Below are positions 35,919-50,000 of a stretch of DNA of 64,000 bases, in pieces (the stretch's first letter is position 1; every line of letters begins with the position of its first letter). A model generated the notes under the pieces. That model worked only from the letters and a program-made list of their open reading frames with translations, was not told the DNA's origin and ran no database searches. The stretch covers positions 17,494,136-17,558,135 of the forward strand of contig NC_049982.1 of the NCBI RefSeq assembly GCF_000003815.2. The letters are read 5' to 3'. The position numbers and the translations under genes were made by a program. This DNA is from Branchiostoma floridae (lineage: Eukaryota; Chordata; Leptocardii; Amphioxiformes; Branchiostomatidae).

Positions 35919-38072
35919 ATTAAGACAATATTTATTCAACAAAATGTCGTACTAGCCTCCATAGCTCGTACCTCGGTCGGCGTTTTGACACCGTTGTTTT
36001 GCTTACAATATAGTCTTCTGATGACTACCTTCCACTGATGGATTCCTTAGTCGACAACACTGGCAAATGTTGTACAAACACAGAAGCCATCGGGACAAAG
36101 TAGCAAGGTGAAAACAGAATCCTGGAGTCAACAGAAAAGTCAGCCGTACGTGGAGGGCAGTCAGGGCACACTGCGCGTTAATTTTTATTCTAATTGCTTT
36201 TTTATACGAAATAACGGGAAAAGAAATAGTGCGTACAAAATGTATTGAGGAATCGGAGGTACAAATTCTCATTTGCATATAACGTTACGTAGCAATGAAC
36301 TTTCTCTCTCCGACAGAAGTTGTTTGTTCTAAATTCAATGCCCATTTGCTATGTAAGTAAAGTTACTAGGTCAGCGGTACACCACGACAGGGGTCCGTTT
36401 GTTCCACCCTGCACCCATGATGCCCAGCCAATCCGGTAAGGACTGGTCCAAGTTCTGTTTTCAGCCTCCCTGAGATAGGCGATGGTGGCTCCCAGCTACC
36501 TTGACATTATTCCAATGTACGTGACTGAAGATGGACAGCTCCTCTAACCATTTTATCAGTGCGAGTACTTTCTTTCTAGGCGTTCCTATAACAATGGAAG
36601 AAACTAAAGAGTGCGCAAGTGCTATGTATTCACGCGATTTTCCCTTCAAGATCTAAGATTTCATAATCCTTTAGTTACACAAGAAAGTAAAATAATGCAC
36701 GTCTCCGACCTTGTATGTGACATAAATAGTAAACCTGTGCCAGCTGCGTGCCGCGCTCAGTGACTGCCCAGGGGCGTTATTAACGTGCCGCCCTGTCTAT
36801 CGATCAGACGTAATGGTGACATTAAAAATGGCCTAGGGACATGCAATTTTCACCTACACATAAAGGCGCGCCTTGGCTAAAGAGAACAGTATCGTTTTCT
36901 AATGGTAGTTTCCTAAATGAAAGGTCCTCATCATCGTAATTACTATGCGATTTACGGAAGTTTAAACAATCTCATTCTGCCAGGCAGTCCGCTATAGCTA
37001 CATGCATGCGGCATCATATTCACTATACCTGTCAGTTTCTGAGCAGCAGCAAGAAGCAGCAAGTCTCTTAGTATCAAAGCTATTTTGGTGAATCTATCCA
37101 GTGACGGTACATATTGAGGTTCAGAAACATCTAACCTGAATATGTGGAGAGACAGATACAATCTCAATGTCAGAATTTAAGCTCTATCATGTCAGCTATT
37201 CCATGAAATAAATAGGACTTGCGAAACTGCGCTTCTCCTGAACCTCTGCACCTACCAACGTTTGTCATTGTCTCCTGCACGTGAATATCATTTTGTAGAA
37301 CACAATGATTCAATTGTGAGCATACATTGGGTTATGGCTGAATCGGCATTACCAATGATGAACTACGTCTGTACCACTATTCCATACATCATTAACGGTA
37401 CAAAGGAACAAATAACGTTATAGATATATTGATATATTGATATATATATAAACAAAACTGTGTTTCTCTTCAAGCCTTCGGTACCTAACTCTGCCGACAC
37501 GCAGTCTGAGTAGATTAAGTAATTTGTGTTGTCCTCTGTATCTCTGTTGTGATCTGTCACAGATCGGGCCAAAAGTCAGAGTTCACGCTAAACCCAGTAA
37601 ACATCATGTTTAAATAGTGCTATAAATCTGGCTTTAACGACCGCTCGGAGCCGGGCAGCCCACATCGATCCCGGTAATATCTATAGCCGCACATTTCAGT
37701 CGGCCCACCTGAGGCCGTGAGTCGCGGCGAGGAGCCCAGGTGCAATAGGAAGATTTCTAATCCTCTGGAAAATGACTTCATCTAACCGTATTAAACCGAC
37801 CCACCCCGGGGTGAAACAGTTAACCATAGCGTACGTGTATTATTTATGGAGAACGCGACATTGGAATTCCCACCACGCCTAGCCAGGGACGTTTCCTCGC
37901 GCTGCGGTTTCACGGCTGCACTTTCACCTTTCTGGGTCATTGGCCAATCAAGACAGTCGACGCTTGATACACCTTAGGCAGAGGTAATGGACGCATGGAA
38001 GCCCGCGAGTTTTGTCGGAGATTACCTCCTGCGTTCCTTAAGTATTAGGTCACCAATCGCTCCCCTTCCGCG
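35919..38072. other. Intergenic between metallothionein and PARP14-like gene
   Basis: The two genes are transcribed away from each other, so this interval should contain both promoters. No exon or RNA gene is recognised. A short AT-rich GATATATTGATATAT run lies near 37425-37450. The last 350 bp are moderately GC-rich and lead into the PARP14-like start. Confidence 0.45.
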
Positions 38073-41000
38073 ATGGAAGTCCTGAAGGACAGGACAATAG
38101 TCGCCAATGGGATCCCACCAGGACTGGACCCAGGTTTTATCTCTGACACGTTGAAAGCTTATTTTGAGAACCGATCTTTGTCTGGCGGTGGGCCGGTGAA
38201 AAGTGTAGAGCTCCAGCGAGAAGCGGGTAGACTGTTGGTTCGCTTTAAGGACCCGGGCGGTAAGTGTTTTAAAAATGTTTTCCTCTCTTTTTAAGCTAGT
38301 GTTAAAGTAGATGAACTATGAAGAACCTTTTTCGTGAACGATTTAGAATGAGATTATATTGCGACTTCGGAAGGCAGGTAGAAGAATCGGTAAGGTTTAG
38401 CGTTTGTATTGATGTCGTCCAACGGTACCTCCGAGTTACAGCTAAGGTTGCATGGTTGCCGACAAAATAACTGCCTATGGCGCAGTTCTCAAGTCAGTTC
38501 CATCTTACACTAACCTGTTGTGTATGTAGACCAACATAGATCTTAAGAGACAACAGGGACCTGTACTGTAGGGAAGGAAATGCCGAGTCAATGAGTATAC
38601 TAGTAGGAATTGTCGGCGATAGCTATCTCAACTCTCATGAGAAAACTGTTGTGCTGGGGCTGACTGTTTACAGTCTGATCAACAGGTGGTTGGTTGGTTT
38701 CCTGGCCGTCTTTCGGACCAGATGTTCTACTTACGTCGGTTTCACTTCAGAATACAGTTGTAGTCGCATTGCAGTGACGCTCGGTACATGTACGCGTACG
38801 TATGATATTTATCCACATGACTGACTGTGGACGACGTGCGACGTACTAGCCGGGTTTATTTACCGAAAATGATGGAGCTAACCTTAGGACAATTTTCAAC
38901 ACACCACATTGTGCATTTGAATGCCTTCTTATCTCAGTGTTCTTATCTAAAACACAGGCTGCCTCATTACACGCGTGACATTGAAAAGCTCGTAGTCATT
39001 GTCTGGGCCTCCCTTCAATTTGTTTTGCCCCGCCCCGCCCCACCTCACCGTTCCCTTCCAACCCCACCAGTTTCTGAAGATCTCTGAACAATTAGTCATC
39101 ATTCGGTGTGACAAGAATCTGTATACTAGGTAAAGAGGACCAACAACAGCGCCAAATTGTGGAGTCGGTGTATTTCACCACCTATCTGATATCGTGGAAC
39201 GCGTACTGTCCATTGTTAATAAGGCGGTGGCCACGAGTAGATCTCTGAGTTTCATGTGACATAAAAACGGTTCTCTTTTCACGTTTTTGTGTAGAGGTAG
39301 GAACGGCACAGCCCACCTAGGCTGTGTGTATTATATCAGATGACTGGGGGAATCCTAAAAGCCAACGGTCATTTTGATAAGCCCCTGACTTTTGTTCAGA
39401 GTGTTTAGGTGGTATAGATAAGGGTGGATAGGGGCCAGCCGAGGACAATGGAAACGGCAAGGAATAGGCGATATAAGGGCTGACGTTACCAGTCTTGCAT
39501 GCCGGTCCATTTCATAGCAGTGAGGTTATCTTTTAACGTGTGCCAAAACCGCTGTTCCGCTAAATCGGCGGAAGTGCGTGACCGTTGACGTGAACATATG
39601 GTTCTGCCAATGCCATGATCACCGTTTTGGGTTTCGAAGTGCCCCTACCCTTGACCAAGGACGAAGTTTTTTTGTTGTGCACAGAATTACATGTGACACC
39701 GATAATTAGACTTAACGCTACAGCAGGCCTGGGGAATGCTGACAAGCCGACTGTGCTTTATAATCACAGGTTGACTTGTACTATGATAGGTACGAACTCT
39801 GACCTATACGATTATATCGTTAGCTATCACACATCATGTGATGTTGTTTATTTACGAATGCACAGGTAGTTGCCCGCCCCTATCAGACAATATTCACAGT
39901 GGGTGACCTAATTAAGATATGATGGGTAGTTTGGAAGGTCTCTGGGGCCCCAAACCTCAATTTCATTTAAGACGGCAGACCACAGTACACTTAACAATCA
40001 CTTATTTTCTTTTGTCAAACAAAGTGATGATGAACGTATAATTATCTAGTAACCACTTTGGCCAATTCAAATCAGACTGCGGATTGGAAGGCTGCTGGGG
40101 TGCAGTGTGACTGTGAGTGAAAGAACTTTACCTTATCATCTTCTGAATAAGAGTTGTAAAATGATTTTATCGGCTTTATCTCGTTAAAAGCATGTGTAAA
40201 AATTAGCCCTTGTCATGTTCTGTCAGTTGGACGTTAATTCTGCCTACAGCTAGCGTTAGTATTCATGTCATCACCAGGGCCGGGCCCGGCACCAAGTTGA
40301 CAGCCCAGTCCGGTCACCTCGCCTTATTAGCATGTCACTTTGAGTTTTGTTTGAATGGCTCAGTTGGGGTAGAAAAACCTGAGGCACAAATGACGAGTCT
40401 GACTTCTGTGGTCCAGAGCAGGCGGCTTGCCCTGTTCTGACGACACGAGGGTACGGCGGACACTTGTTTACACCTACAGGGTGGGAGGATACTTGCCATA
40501 GCCGATGTTTAGTCAACTGTTGGGAGGTAAGCTTGGCGGAGTGGAAACCTTTCTTTGTTCTTGTAATCACAATCGTACATTATGTAGGCGGGGATCAAAG
40601 GGGTCTACACTATCCAGCCTTGGTACTTTCTAGTTTAACGTAGCTGACATAATAAGGACATTGATATTCTGACGACCTTTGTTTTTGCGGGTTTCCATTT
40701 AGAAGCTTTTGTGTGCACAGAAGTACTTGGAGTAGAAGTGACGTGTTTACCTTTCCCATCATGCCCCACCCTCCCCATTGTGAATGTTTCCATGACCTTA
40801 ACGTGGTATAAATGGTTTCATTGTATGTACATACTGCGTACATACTGGTGTTTGTGAAATGACTTCACTGTCACATCGTTATTCACTGATGCCCGATGCT
40901 CTTGCAATTTGCACTGACATATGTACACCAACTCGAATACTTGCTGTGTAAACGTTATATCAGGGTCAAGCCATGACATACAAATGTTTGTATGCCAAGA

Positions 41001-44000
41001 ATGTCCCGTTTGAAATACCTACATAGATAGCAATCTAACGTTACTGGTAACTATTGAGATGGTTCCATTTTTTGTCCCACTTTTTTAGTAGTCAGGAAAA
41101 CACAGCTGTGACAGCATTCTGAAAACATGATGCTCCTCCCAATATCTGCTTGAAGATAATACAGATTAATCAGGTACTATCCAGGGTGCCCAGTGGCAAG
41201 CACTATATGTTTCTATACTCATCAAGATTGTATATTCTTGCTACCACAAACGACCATCATACACATCCACATACATAATCAACACACACTACAGGCCATT
41301 CACATATAACACAAACATGTACGTGCGCACGCAATCAAACACACACACAATCACACAGGGCTTTCCTTGGGGTGGGGCCAGTTGTTTTATCCATTTTGTT
41401 GGTGTAGCCAGTGTCCTGTGCCTGTTGTTGGGGCCAGGCCAGTGACACTACATAGAATTCAATGTCAGCTTCCCCTAATGTCAACTTGTTTGGGACCATC
41501 TCTAGGGCGGTGTGTAGTGAATACTAAAACTGACCATAGCACAAGTTTCTCCATGAAGCTACAGTATGTTTGGCTTTAAAAAAGATCAAACATTAACACG
41601 AAATTTTACCTCTTTCACATTATATATTTTTTTAAATAGTAGTGTTGTACCTCCTCCTGCTAAAACTCTGTTCGGTATTGGTATAATTTCCCATGAATTG
41701 TGTAAGAATGTTACACACAATTGTTTGTCCTGTCTGGTACATATGATCCTGACTCATCTTCCCAAAGGTGTGTTCCTTTGACTGCATTTCCATCAGGTGA
41801 TTCAAGCTTCTGTCCACCTCCTTTCTTCCGGTCTGGTCCTTTCTTTCTTTTTCTTTAAATTCCGTCTCTGTCTGCACTGCATGGTGCCAGTTGTCCACAA
41901 CAAATTAACTTGTAGACAGGACTTATATGACCCGCATAACATAGCCCAAGCACATGGTAACGTGCAGACAACAAGCAATGCAAGCTGTCCAGACGTCCCC
42001 CCAGGCTTAAACTGGGACTATATTGTGGTCTTTATGCTAAACATAAAAGAGGTCCATATCCAGGTGTTTTCTCTGGCTGTTGCAAGACTACATGTATAAC
42101 ACAAATGCTGTGAACTAGAGGTGGGCACCAGCAACTTTTATGCCTCGCTATCGTCTAGTCTGTATGAGTCCTTATGTGCTGTAGCAAACATCATGTAATT
42201 ACCTGATTCTGTATTCACACTGGGAGTAATGGGTGTCAATCATTCACTCTGGGAACTTTCACTCAGACAAGTGTAGATGGACTGTGGTTTTCAGTCAAAA
42301 GCCTCACAGGAATGTTGGAAAGCCTTTTCAGCTCTTCACTCAAGAATAGTAACATGCCCGTAGCCAGGATTTTGGTTGGGGGGGTTCTTTTTAGTACTTG
42401 TGGGACCATCGAGCGCCGCAGGCGCGAGACTCACGCCGAAGGCGTGAGCTGCGTAGGGGGGTCCGGGGGCATGCTCCCCCGGAAAATTTTTTAAAATATT
42501 GACCCTCTGAAACCCCATTTCCTGCATTTTGACGGCCAAAATTTGCTGGCTAAGTTTAATGGAATTTCTATCAAAATACACAAGGCTTTTGGCATAAGTC
42601 TTTGAGGCAGTTATTTTCACCATGTCTGACACCAAAGGCGCGAGGCGTCGCAATGGACTGAATGGAGGTCCGGGGAAATTTTGAAATCTGGACCCTCTGA
42701 AAAGCCATTTCCTGCACTTTCTTGGGCAAATTTTGCTGATAGACTCACTAAGATTGAATGAAATGTCTATAAGCAAAAAATGGAAATCAGTCATGCCTTT
42801 GAAAAAAATTCTTGGACATGAAAAAGTGGACCTTCATGCATGAAAAAGCGGACCTTTTCAGCGTGTGGGGGGGTTCTTCCGAACCCCCCGAACCCCCCCT
42901 GGCTACGGGCATGAGTAATGTTATAAAGTTAAATCTAAAGAGATACCAGTAGTTTTGCTCATAATAGAATTCATATAATTGGTTTATCTTTAAGTGTGCA
43001 GAATTCTATGTAGTATATCAGACCACCTGTTAATGCAAGTCTGTCATTGTTGTATTTGTAAGATTCCATGACCTATCAAAAGGTCACTCCCAGAGGGAAA
43101 AGACGTTGTAGCTGTAGGGAAACGTCATTGCAACTGTCCAATTGAAGAACTATACTTCTAACAAGTTAGTGTTGTGTATTTCAGACCACCTGTTAATGCA
43201 GGCATATCTTTGTACGTGGAGCTGTATTTGTGTACATTTCACATCTCTTGTCACCAAGTTTTAAATGAGGTCAAAGCAGCCATAATCTACTGCTTAAGCC
43301 TGAAGAATAGTGCATACACCTTCTGTATTCAGGCGTAGATCCCCGTAAACATTCACTAAATATTTGAGGTTGTACAGCCTGTCAAAGGTCACTTCCAGAT
43401 AAACACACCAATGTCAGGTCGTGGAAGGTTACGTTAAAACGCATGGCTTAGATATTCAACACCAATCCCCTGGCCTGGTAGAACATACAAGGTTTGGCAG
43501 TTAAAAGTGTAACATTTTCTTATCTTGAATAAATCATGAGCCCCAGGGTGTACTTAAGCCAGAAGTGAGAGGTTATTGTTGGCCATTCCTGACAAGCCAG
43601 CCATGCACTGTAAAGTAAGACATGATTAAAAGGCAGGTATTATCTATCCTCTTGTCACAAAGAACCATAGGATTAAGATGATTAGCTTAACATTTCAGTG
43701 TGAGACCGACAATGTTAAAAGAAATGTGTCAGGTAGAAACCTTATGCAGTTGAGTACATTTGAGAGTTTCGATTTTCACAGTTCAATGCCACCTGTTCAT
43801 AACATCTAATTTACCCATAAAGTAGATCCTGCAGCAAGTGATCTGGCATGTCACACGGGTTATAACTTAATACATGGGGGCCATGTTGGTTCTGTGGTGG
43901 ACTACATTTTCTGCTCTTCCTTCTGTGTTAAGCTGCAGCCAATGTTCTGACCAGGCGAAAGCACAGGGTGTACCTGGACAAGAAGAAGGCGGTGGTGTGT

Positions 44001-47000
44001 ACAACCCTGACTGTCACACCGTTGGAAGAGCCTGTCACCAGCCAATCCCTTCTCTTGTCAAGGCCCAAAGCAGGAACAGACCAACGTACCAAAAGAGATG
44101 GAGAAGTGGTGAGACTTTCTAGTACCAAAGTTTATTGACCACCTGTTCTTAGACTAAGTTAGAGATGATCTGTATAAATCTGAAGATATGCTATATATTG
44201 AAATTTTGCTGGTGACTATATCTTTATTTATTGGGGGAGGTTGACCTTTCCCACAAAATCATAACACCACAAATTGAGTTTTGAATTACTTTGGTTCTAC
44301 AGAATTGTTGCAAACCTCAAGCAGTTCCAGAACTGCTCTTTCCCTCCTACCAGGAAATAAAGGCACGCAAAAGTTAATGCATATACAGTACATTTATTTG
44401 TATTCAGCATGAGCATCACTGCAGAAAAATCAAAAGACAAAATTTAAATTGTCACAATGACTTAATGTAAGAAAACATTATCATTCCAGTTGTACCATTT
44501 ATGAATGTGACTGATCTGCTTTATACTGTAAGTTTACAAGTTTAGAATATGTGTAACATAAATTTACAAATGTTCTTGCATGATTATATTCCAGACTGTG
44601 AACAGAGGTGAGCAAGATTCAAAATCACCTGGAGCAGGATCTGCCAACCCTTCAAAGTCAACTGCATCTTCTAAATGTCTGTCCAACAACATCTCAGAGG
44701 TTACAGTTAACGGAGAAGGAGAGAGCAAAGAGTCTTCCACCATGCCATCCTTTATCCCTGGGGGGAGTTCAAGTGGTATGTATTGACTGATGTACATTTT
44801 TGTAACAGTCGGTGTGTTGGTGCAGTAAACCGGGAAACCTTGATATGCTGCATATTTGTAAAACATCCTTGACTATTCCTTCAAGTTGATAGCTTGCAAT
44901 TGCTTGACTGAAGTAAATTGTTTTTGGAAATACTACAATAATGATAATACGATTATTATAATTTGGTTTTCAACATAATTTACAGCATGGTCAAATAGAT
45001 GGTAGGTTGCCAGACAATTTTAAATCAAGTGGGCAACCGTTTCACATTCTAACTAGCAGCAATACGTTTGTGTTCAGACGAGACTGACGAGGAGGTGCAG
45101 GGTATCATAGAGGTCGACAACATCAGCCCCAAAACATCTGATGACACACTGCAGCTGTACTTCGAGAACAAAAGAAGGTCAGGGGGAGGGGAGATTCTCA
45201 AGTTTGAAAGGAAAGGCGACACTGCACTCATCGCTTTCGAGAATGAAGGAGGTAGGTCCACACTGGTTCGGGTGGCGCCTGTCACACAGTGCTGTATGAA
45301 AGAGCAATAACAGGAAGGATTTTTTAATGCTGGTGGCATCTTATCTCCAATCTTTGCTTAACGTGACTTGGCCAGTGAACCCAAATTAAGTAGTCATTTC
45401 AAACCCCTGAGGCTTAAGCACACCTCTTGCCACTTCAAATTAATGTCAGTGAGCAAACAGCTTTGATGTGACAAACAAAAGTTACTGCACGTCACACTGT
45501 TTTGAATCATACTTAATAGTCAGGGAGTGACACTTCAATCTGAGGCAAAAACTCCCCATGATGGGGAGAAAAGTAAGCACTAGATGAAACTAATAGAAAG
45601 TCTCATTGGCCACTTCCATGCTACTGACTTTCATAACACATGAATACATTACTAAACACACGACAATGCCTGCATTATGTTTGTACTTATTGTATAAGTA
45701 TAGTGTTCTGGCTTTTTCATTTGTCTACACAAAATGCTTTCCTGACTTCTTTACATGAAATTCAATCATTTTGTAACCCTTCATTGAAGGTTTTGTAATA
45801 ACGAATATCATATTCCTTCTTAACTGTGTGTTATAAATTGAACACACAAATACAAACAATTGATAATCAAAACTTGAATTTCAATCTCATCTCTCCACAG
45901 TTGTGAAGAGTGTGATTGCACGAGGTCCTCATCTGCTGGATGAGTTTGTGCTGACAGTCAAGTCTGTGAGTCTGAAACAGAAAGGGCAGCATCGCAACCT
46001 CCCGATGGACACCAACCGTGTGCTGCTGCGTGGGGTGAAGGACACCACCACGGAGGAGACCCTCCGGCTGTATGTGGAGAACAGGAGCGGTGCAGAGGAG
46101 GACATTGTGTTCCTGTATGCTGAAGAACCGGGGGTTGTGTTGGTCACCTTCTTTGAACACATAGGTTTGTACTCACTCATTCATCTATCATTGAGCCATG
46201 TTATAAACTTCTTACATACAAAATGTAGACAGTTTAGTCCTGCAGTCAATGTACAAAGCAAGGGAAAATGTTTGGTTTATGATTAGCAATGCAGTCCATT
46301 TTTTGAATGTGTTCACAGACTTGGATCGTTTCATCGGGAGATGTAGTCAGAGGCAGTTGGACGGTGCAGATGTCAAGGCTGCGAGACTACCTGTGGCAGA
46401 CTGCATCAAGGTTTCCAACCTGCCTCCTGATGTGTCCACCGATGCACTCACGCTTCACTTTGAGAACAAACGGCGTAGTGGTGGGGGCTATGTTCTGGCA
46501 GTGGACCTTCTTGCTGCGGACAACTCTGCCATCATTCATTTTGAAGACTATTGTGGTTAGTTTTTGTCTAAAATTCACTCTAATTCTTACATTCTTCAAA
46601 TAAAATCCTTTGTAATGTTAGCTACTGGGATAATATTTCCTCTCCAAGCAACTGAACATACATGTAGGCATGATGACTGGACAGATGTTTGTAGCAAACT
46701 ATACAGTCCTTTTTGCATTTTTCTTCTAAATGGCCAATTGTTGGATTTATGATTTTGGAAATCAGTTTACAATTACTGCATTTCTTTGCGTTTCTAAAAT
46801 GTTGATGTATTCTCTGTTTGCTTTACAGTTGTGGAAACAGTTGTCAGCCAGTCCCACACATTGAACAGTAAGCAGTTGAATGTAGAACGGTACTTTCCGC
46901 AACTCGGCAGAGCAACGAGGGTGAAAGCTGTTACCTTGTCCATTCCTAAACCAGTAACCTGCCCCGTAGATGACCACGTGATGAGGTTTGTCATGTCGAA

Positions 47001-50000
47001 CCAACAATACCAAGACCGTCTGAATGAAAGCTTGGAGAGGGAGCAGGCACGGCTGCAGTGGCCCGTGGAAGGGGACCTATCTCTCACAAAAATCATCTGT
47101 ACAGCATCGGAAGAGACCCAGTCTGCCGCACCCATCACACGGGACTGGGATGTCAAAGTCCAGACAGCTTTGAAATCCTTCCTTGAAGCATTTGAGTTTC
47201 GGAAGGTTCTTGTCCAGGGAAACCTGTGGAAGTCTGTGACAACAAGAGTAGCCAACCTTTTACTCCCTCCCTCAGACAAGGTTGTGATTGAGGATGATCC
47301 CACCAACCATGCTTTGCTGATTTCTGGACTGTCCAAGGAAGTGCATGACGTGGAAAGTAAAATCACAGAGGTGGTCAAACAGGTAGAGGAAGACGCAAAG
47401 AATGGAAGGCGGGTTGTGACAGAGAAACTGGCAATGACTCCAGCAAGGATAAAAATCATGATCATGGGAAATTTCTTCCAGTTACTAAGAGATTCCTTCC
47501 CCTCATTGAAAGTAGCTGTGGATGCAAACAGCAATGAGATCACACTAAAGGGATTTGTTCATGATATCGACATTGTCAAAGTGCAAATGTACGAAATGCT
47601 TGAAAACCTTGTGCAACGTTCCTACAAGCCCACGCAAAACATCGAAGAGTTTCTGCAGGATGCCAACGCTTCACAGTTTGTGCATAACTGCATTGGAAAG
47701 GACGGCTTGACAGCGGTCTATGCAGTTGAGAACAAGGAAGTGGTTGTGTCAGGTGTGTCTGACAATGACGCTAAGAAGGCACTGGACATTTTACAGAACA
47801 CCGTTGCTGAACACAATATCCCAGTTGATGAGCTTAGCAAGAGTGCATTAGGTACCGCTGCATGGCAAGAGTTTGTTAAAGGCATCCAAGACAACATGGT
47901 GGTCAGGATTCAAGAAGACGACCAGAATGGCCTGGTGACACTGAGAATGGTGGGAGCTGTCGAGTTTCTTCCCGAGGTTGTAGATCAGGTTGAGTCTTTT
48001 TTGCAGACAAATACAGTAGTGGACACTTTTCTCACTATGGAGAATGGACGTGCAAGATTTCTGAAAGAAAACTGTGTTGGTGAACTCAGAGATATAGAGA
48101 GAGATCTGAAGCAAATGTCTGTTAACATTTCCAGAGAAACGAGAGGGATCGAGAGTGGGTTCTGCGTTGAAGGTACAGAAGAAGGGGTGAAGAGAGCAGT
48201 GGAGAAACTAAAAGAGCTTGGGGAGGGCATCTTAAGTTGCCAGCTGCCAGTGGAGAAGCCAGGCATGCCTGCATACTTTACTGAAGGAGGAGGAAGAGAG
48301 TTCTTGTCTGTTGTTGAATATATGCATCACTGCAAAATTGATCTGATAACACCTTTGGATGAGGCATTGTCAAAGAGCAATGTTGATTCACTATCAAGCA
48401 CGGACTCCCCCATACCGATTGATACAAAGAGGGGAGGTACAGGCTCAATACCAGAATTGCAGATGCCGGTAGAAGAGATTTCCCATGTAGCCATGGACAA
48501 TGGTACAAGGCTTGTTGTCTGCAAGGGAGACATCACCAGGCACCCTGTCAATGTCATGATCACACCAGCAAATCCCAAACTGGAGCTGTCCGGAGCCCTG
48601 GGGGAAGCCATTAGAATATTAGGTAAATATGATATATTCTCTTTAATACTCTACATCATGCTTCTTTGTCTTTCATCAAACAGTATCATTTTGTCTTTTA
48701 TAGATTTAAGTGAGCAGCACAATGTTATCAATCATTTGTAAAATGTAAACTTAGGTGGGGATCGCATCCAACGTGAGTGCAGGGAATACATCAGAAGTAA
48801 CGGAGCCTTGTCGGAAGGACAGGTTGTGGAGACATCCTCTGGTAACCTCCCCTGTAAACATGTACTGCATGCCGTGGTGCCACGGTGGCCTCATTCTATG
48901 GACAAGGTCACAACAGAGGACGCCACATCGGTAAGTCTTGGTAGCCTGCAGTGATTGCGATTGTGGTTTTGCTCTCGGTCACTCCATTGACAGTAGAGGA
49001 AGATATTTAAAAAACAGATAATATCCTCATTACCTGTAGATGATTATGACTTGTGCTTTGCTAAATCACCTGCTGGTGTATGGCATAAATGATGTAAACT
49101 TGTACCTAATCAATTGATTCTTCAATAGGAGGAGACCCAACTGTTTGAACTGGTTCTCCATGCACTGGAGCTGTCAGAAGAGCTGAGGCCACAGAATGTT
49201 GCTTTGCCGCCCATCGGAGCTGGGTCCTTCGGCTTCCCAACAGAAATCAGTGCCAGGGGCGTGACAGATGCTGCCGTAGAGTTCTGCCTTCAGAACAACC
49301 ACACAAGTATCCAGGAAATAAGGTTCATCAGTATCAACTCCTTGGAAGTGGCAGCGTTTCATAAGGCCTTGGTCGCCACGTTTGGTGATAGAGTAGAGAT
49401 GATTCCCACCACGAGGAAAGCAGCAGCAGCTCAAGAGGAGCCAAAGAAGGCAACAGGGCCCCCAGGACCCCCTAAGGCAGGTACAAGGAAGAAGAAGCAG
49501 ATAATAGAGGAAGATCTTGACTTGCCAGATGTGACAGCAGGCGCCCTGACAACTCCTCAGGGCCTGAAGATTACTTTGGTAAAGGGGAGCATCGCTAAGC
49601 AAATGGTAGGACACTACTTCAGTTTGAACAGTATTGTCTTGATGCAGATACTTCTCTGACATTTTGCACATGCTTCTTTGCCTTGGATAAAATGTATGAT
49701 TGAAATACTGAAAGACTACGGTAAAGATAAAAAAGAAGAGAGGACTTTTGAAACTTTGCAGTTAGGGTGTAGGAAAGTCACCCTTGATTATCATATCCAT
49801 TCTTTTTTCCAGGTTAACATCATTGTCAACACAACACAGCCAGGTCTGAACCTGAATTCAGGCTCTGCATCCAAAAGCGTCCTGAAGGTTGCAGGTCCCC
49901 AGCTGCAGTCTCTGTGTTACCGTGCCAACACACATACAGGAGATGTGCCTGCAGGAGAGGTCATCATCACCGACCCAGCAAAGCTACCCTGCAAGCAGGT

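Noticed and set aside
42336-42794. 152-codon minus-strand frame in PARP14-like intron 1
   Set aside because: Lies almost wholly inside the TIR-bounded MITE and shows no transposase features.
47985-48611. Minus-strand frames opposite the large PARP14-like exon (93-94 codons; a 249-codon one at 46794-47543)
   Set aside because: Complementary shadows of a strongly supported coding exon.
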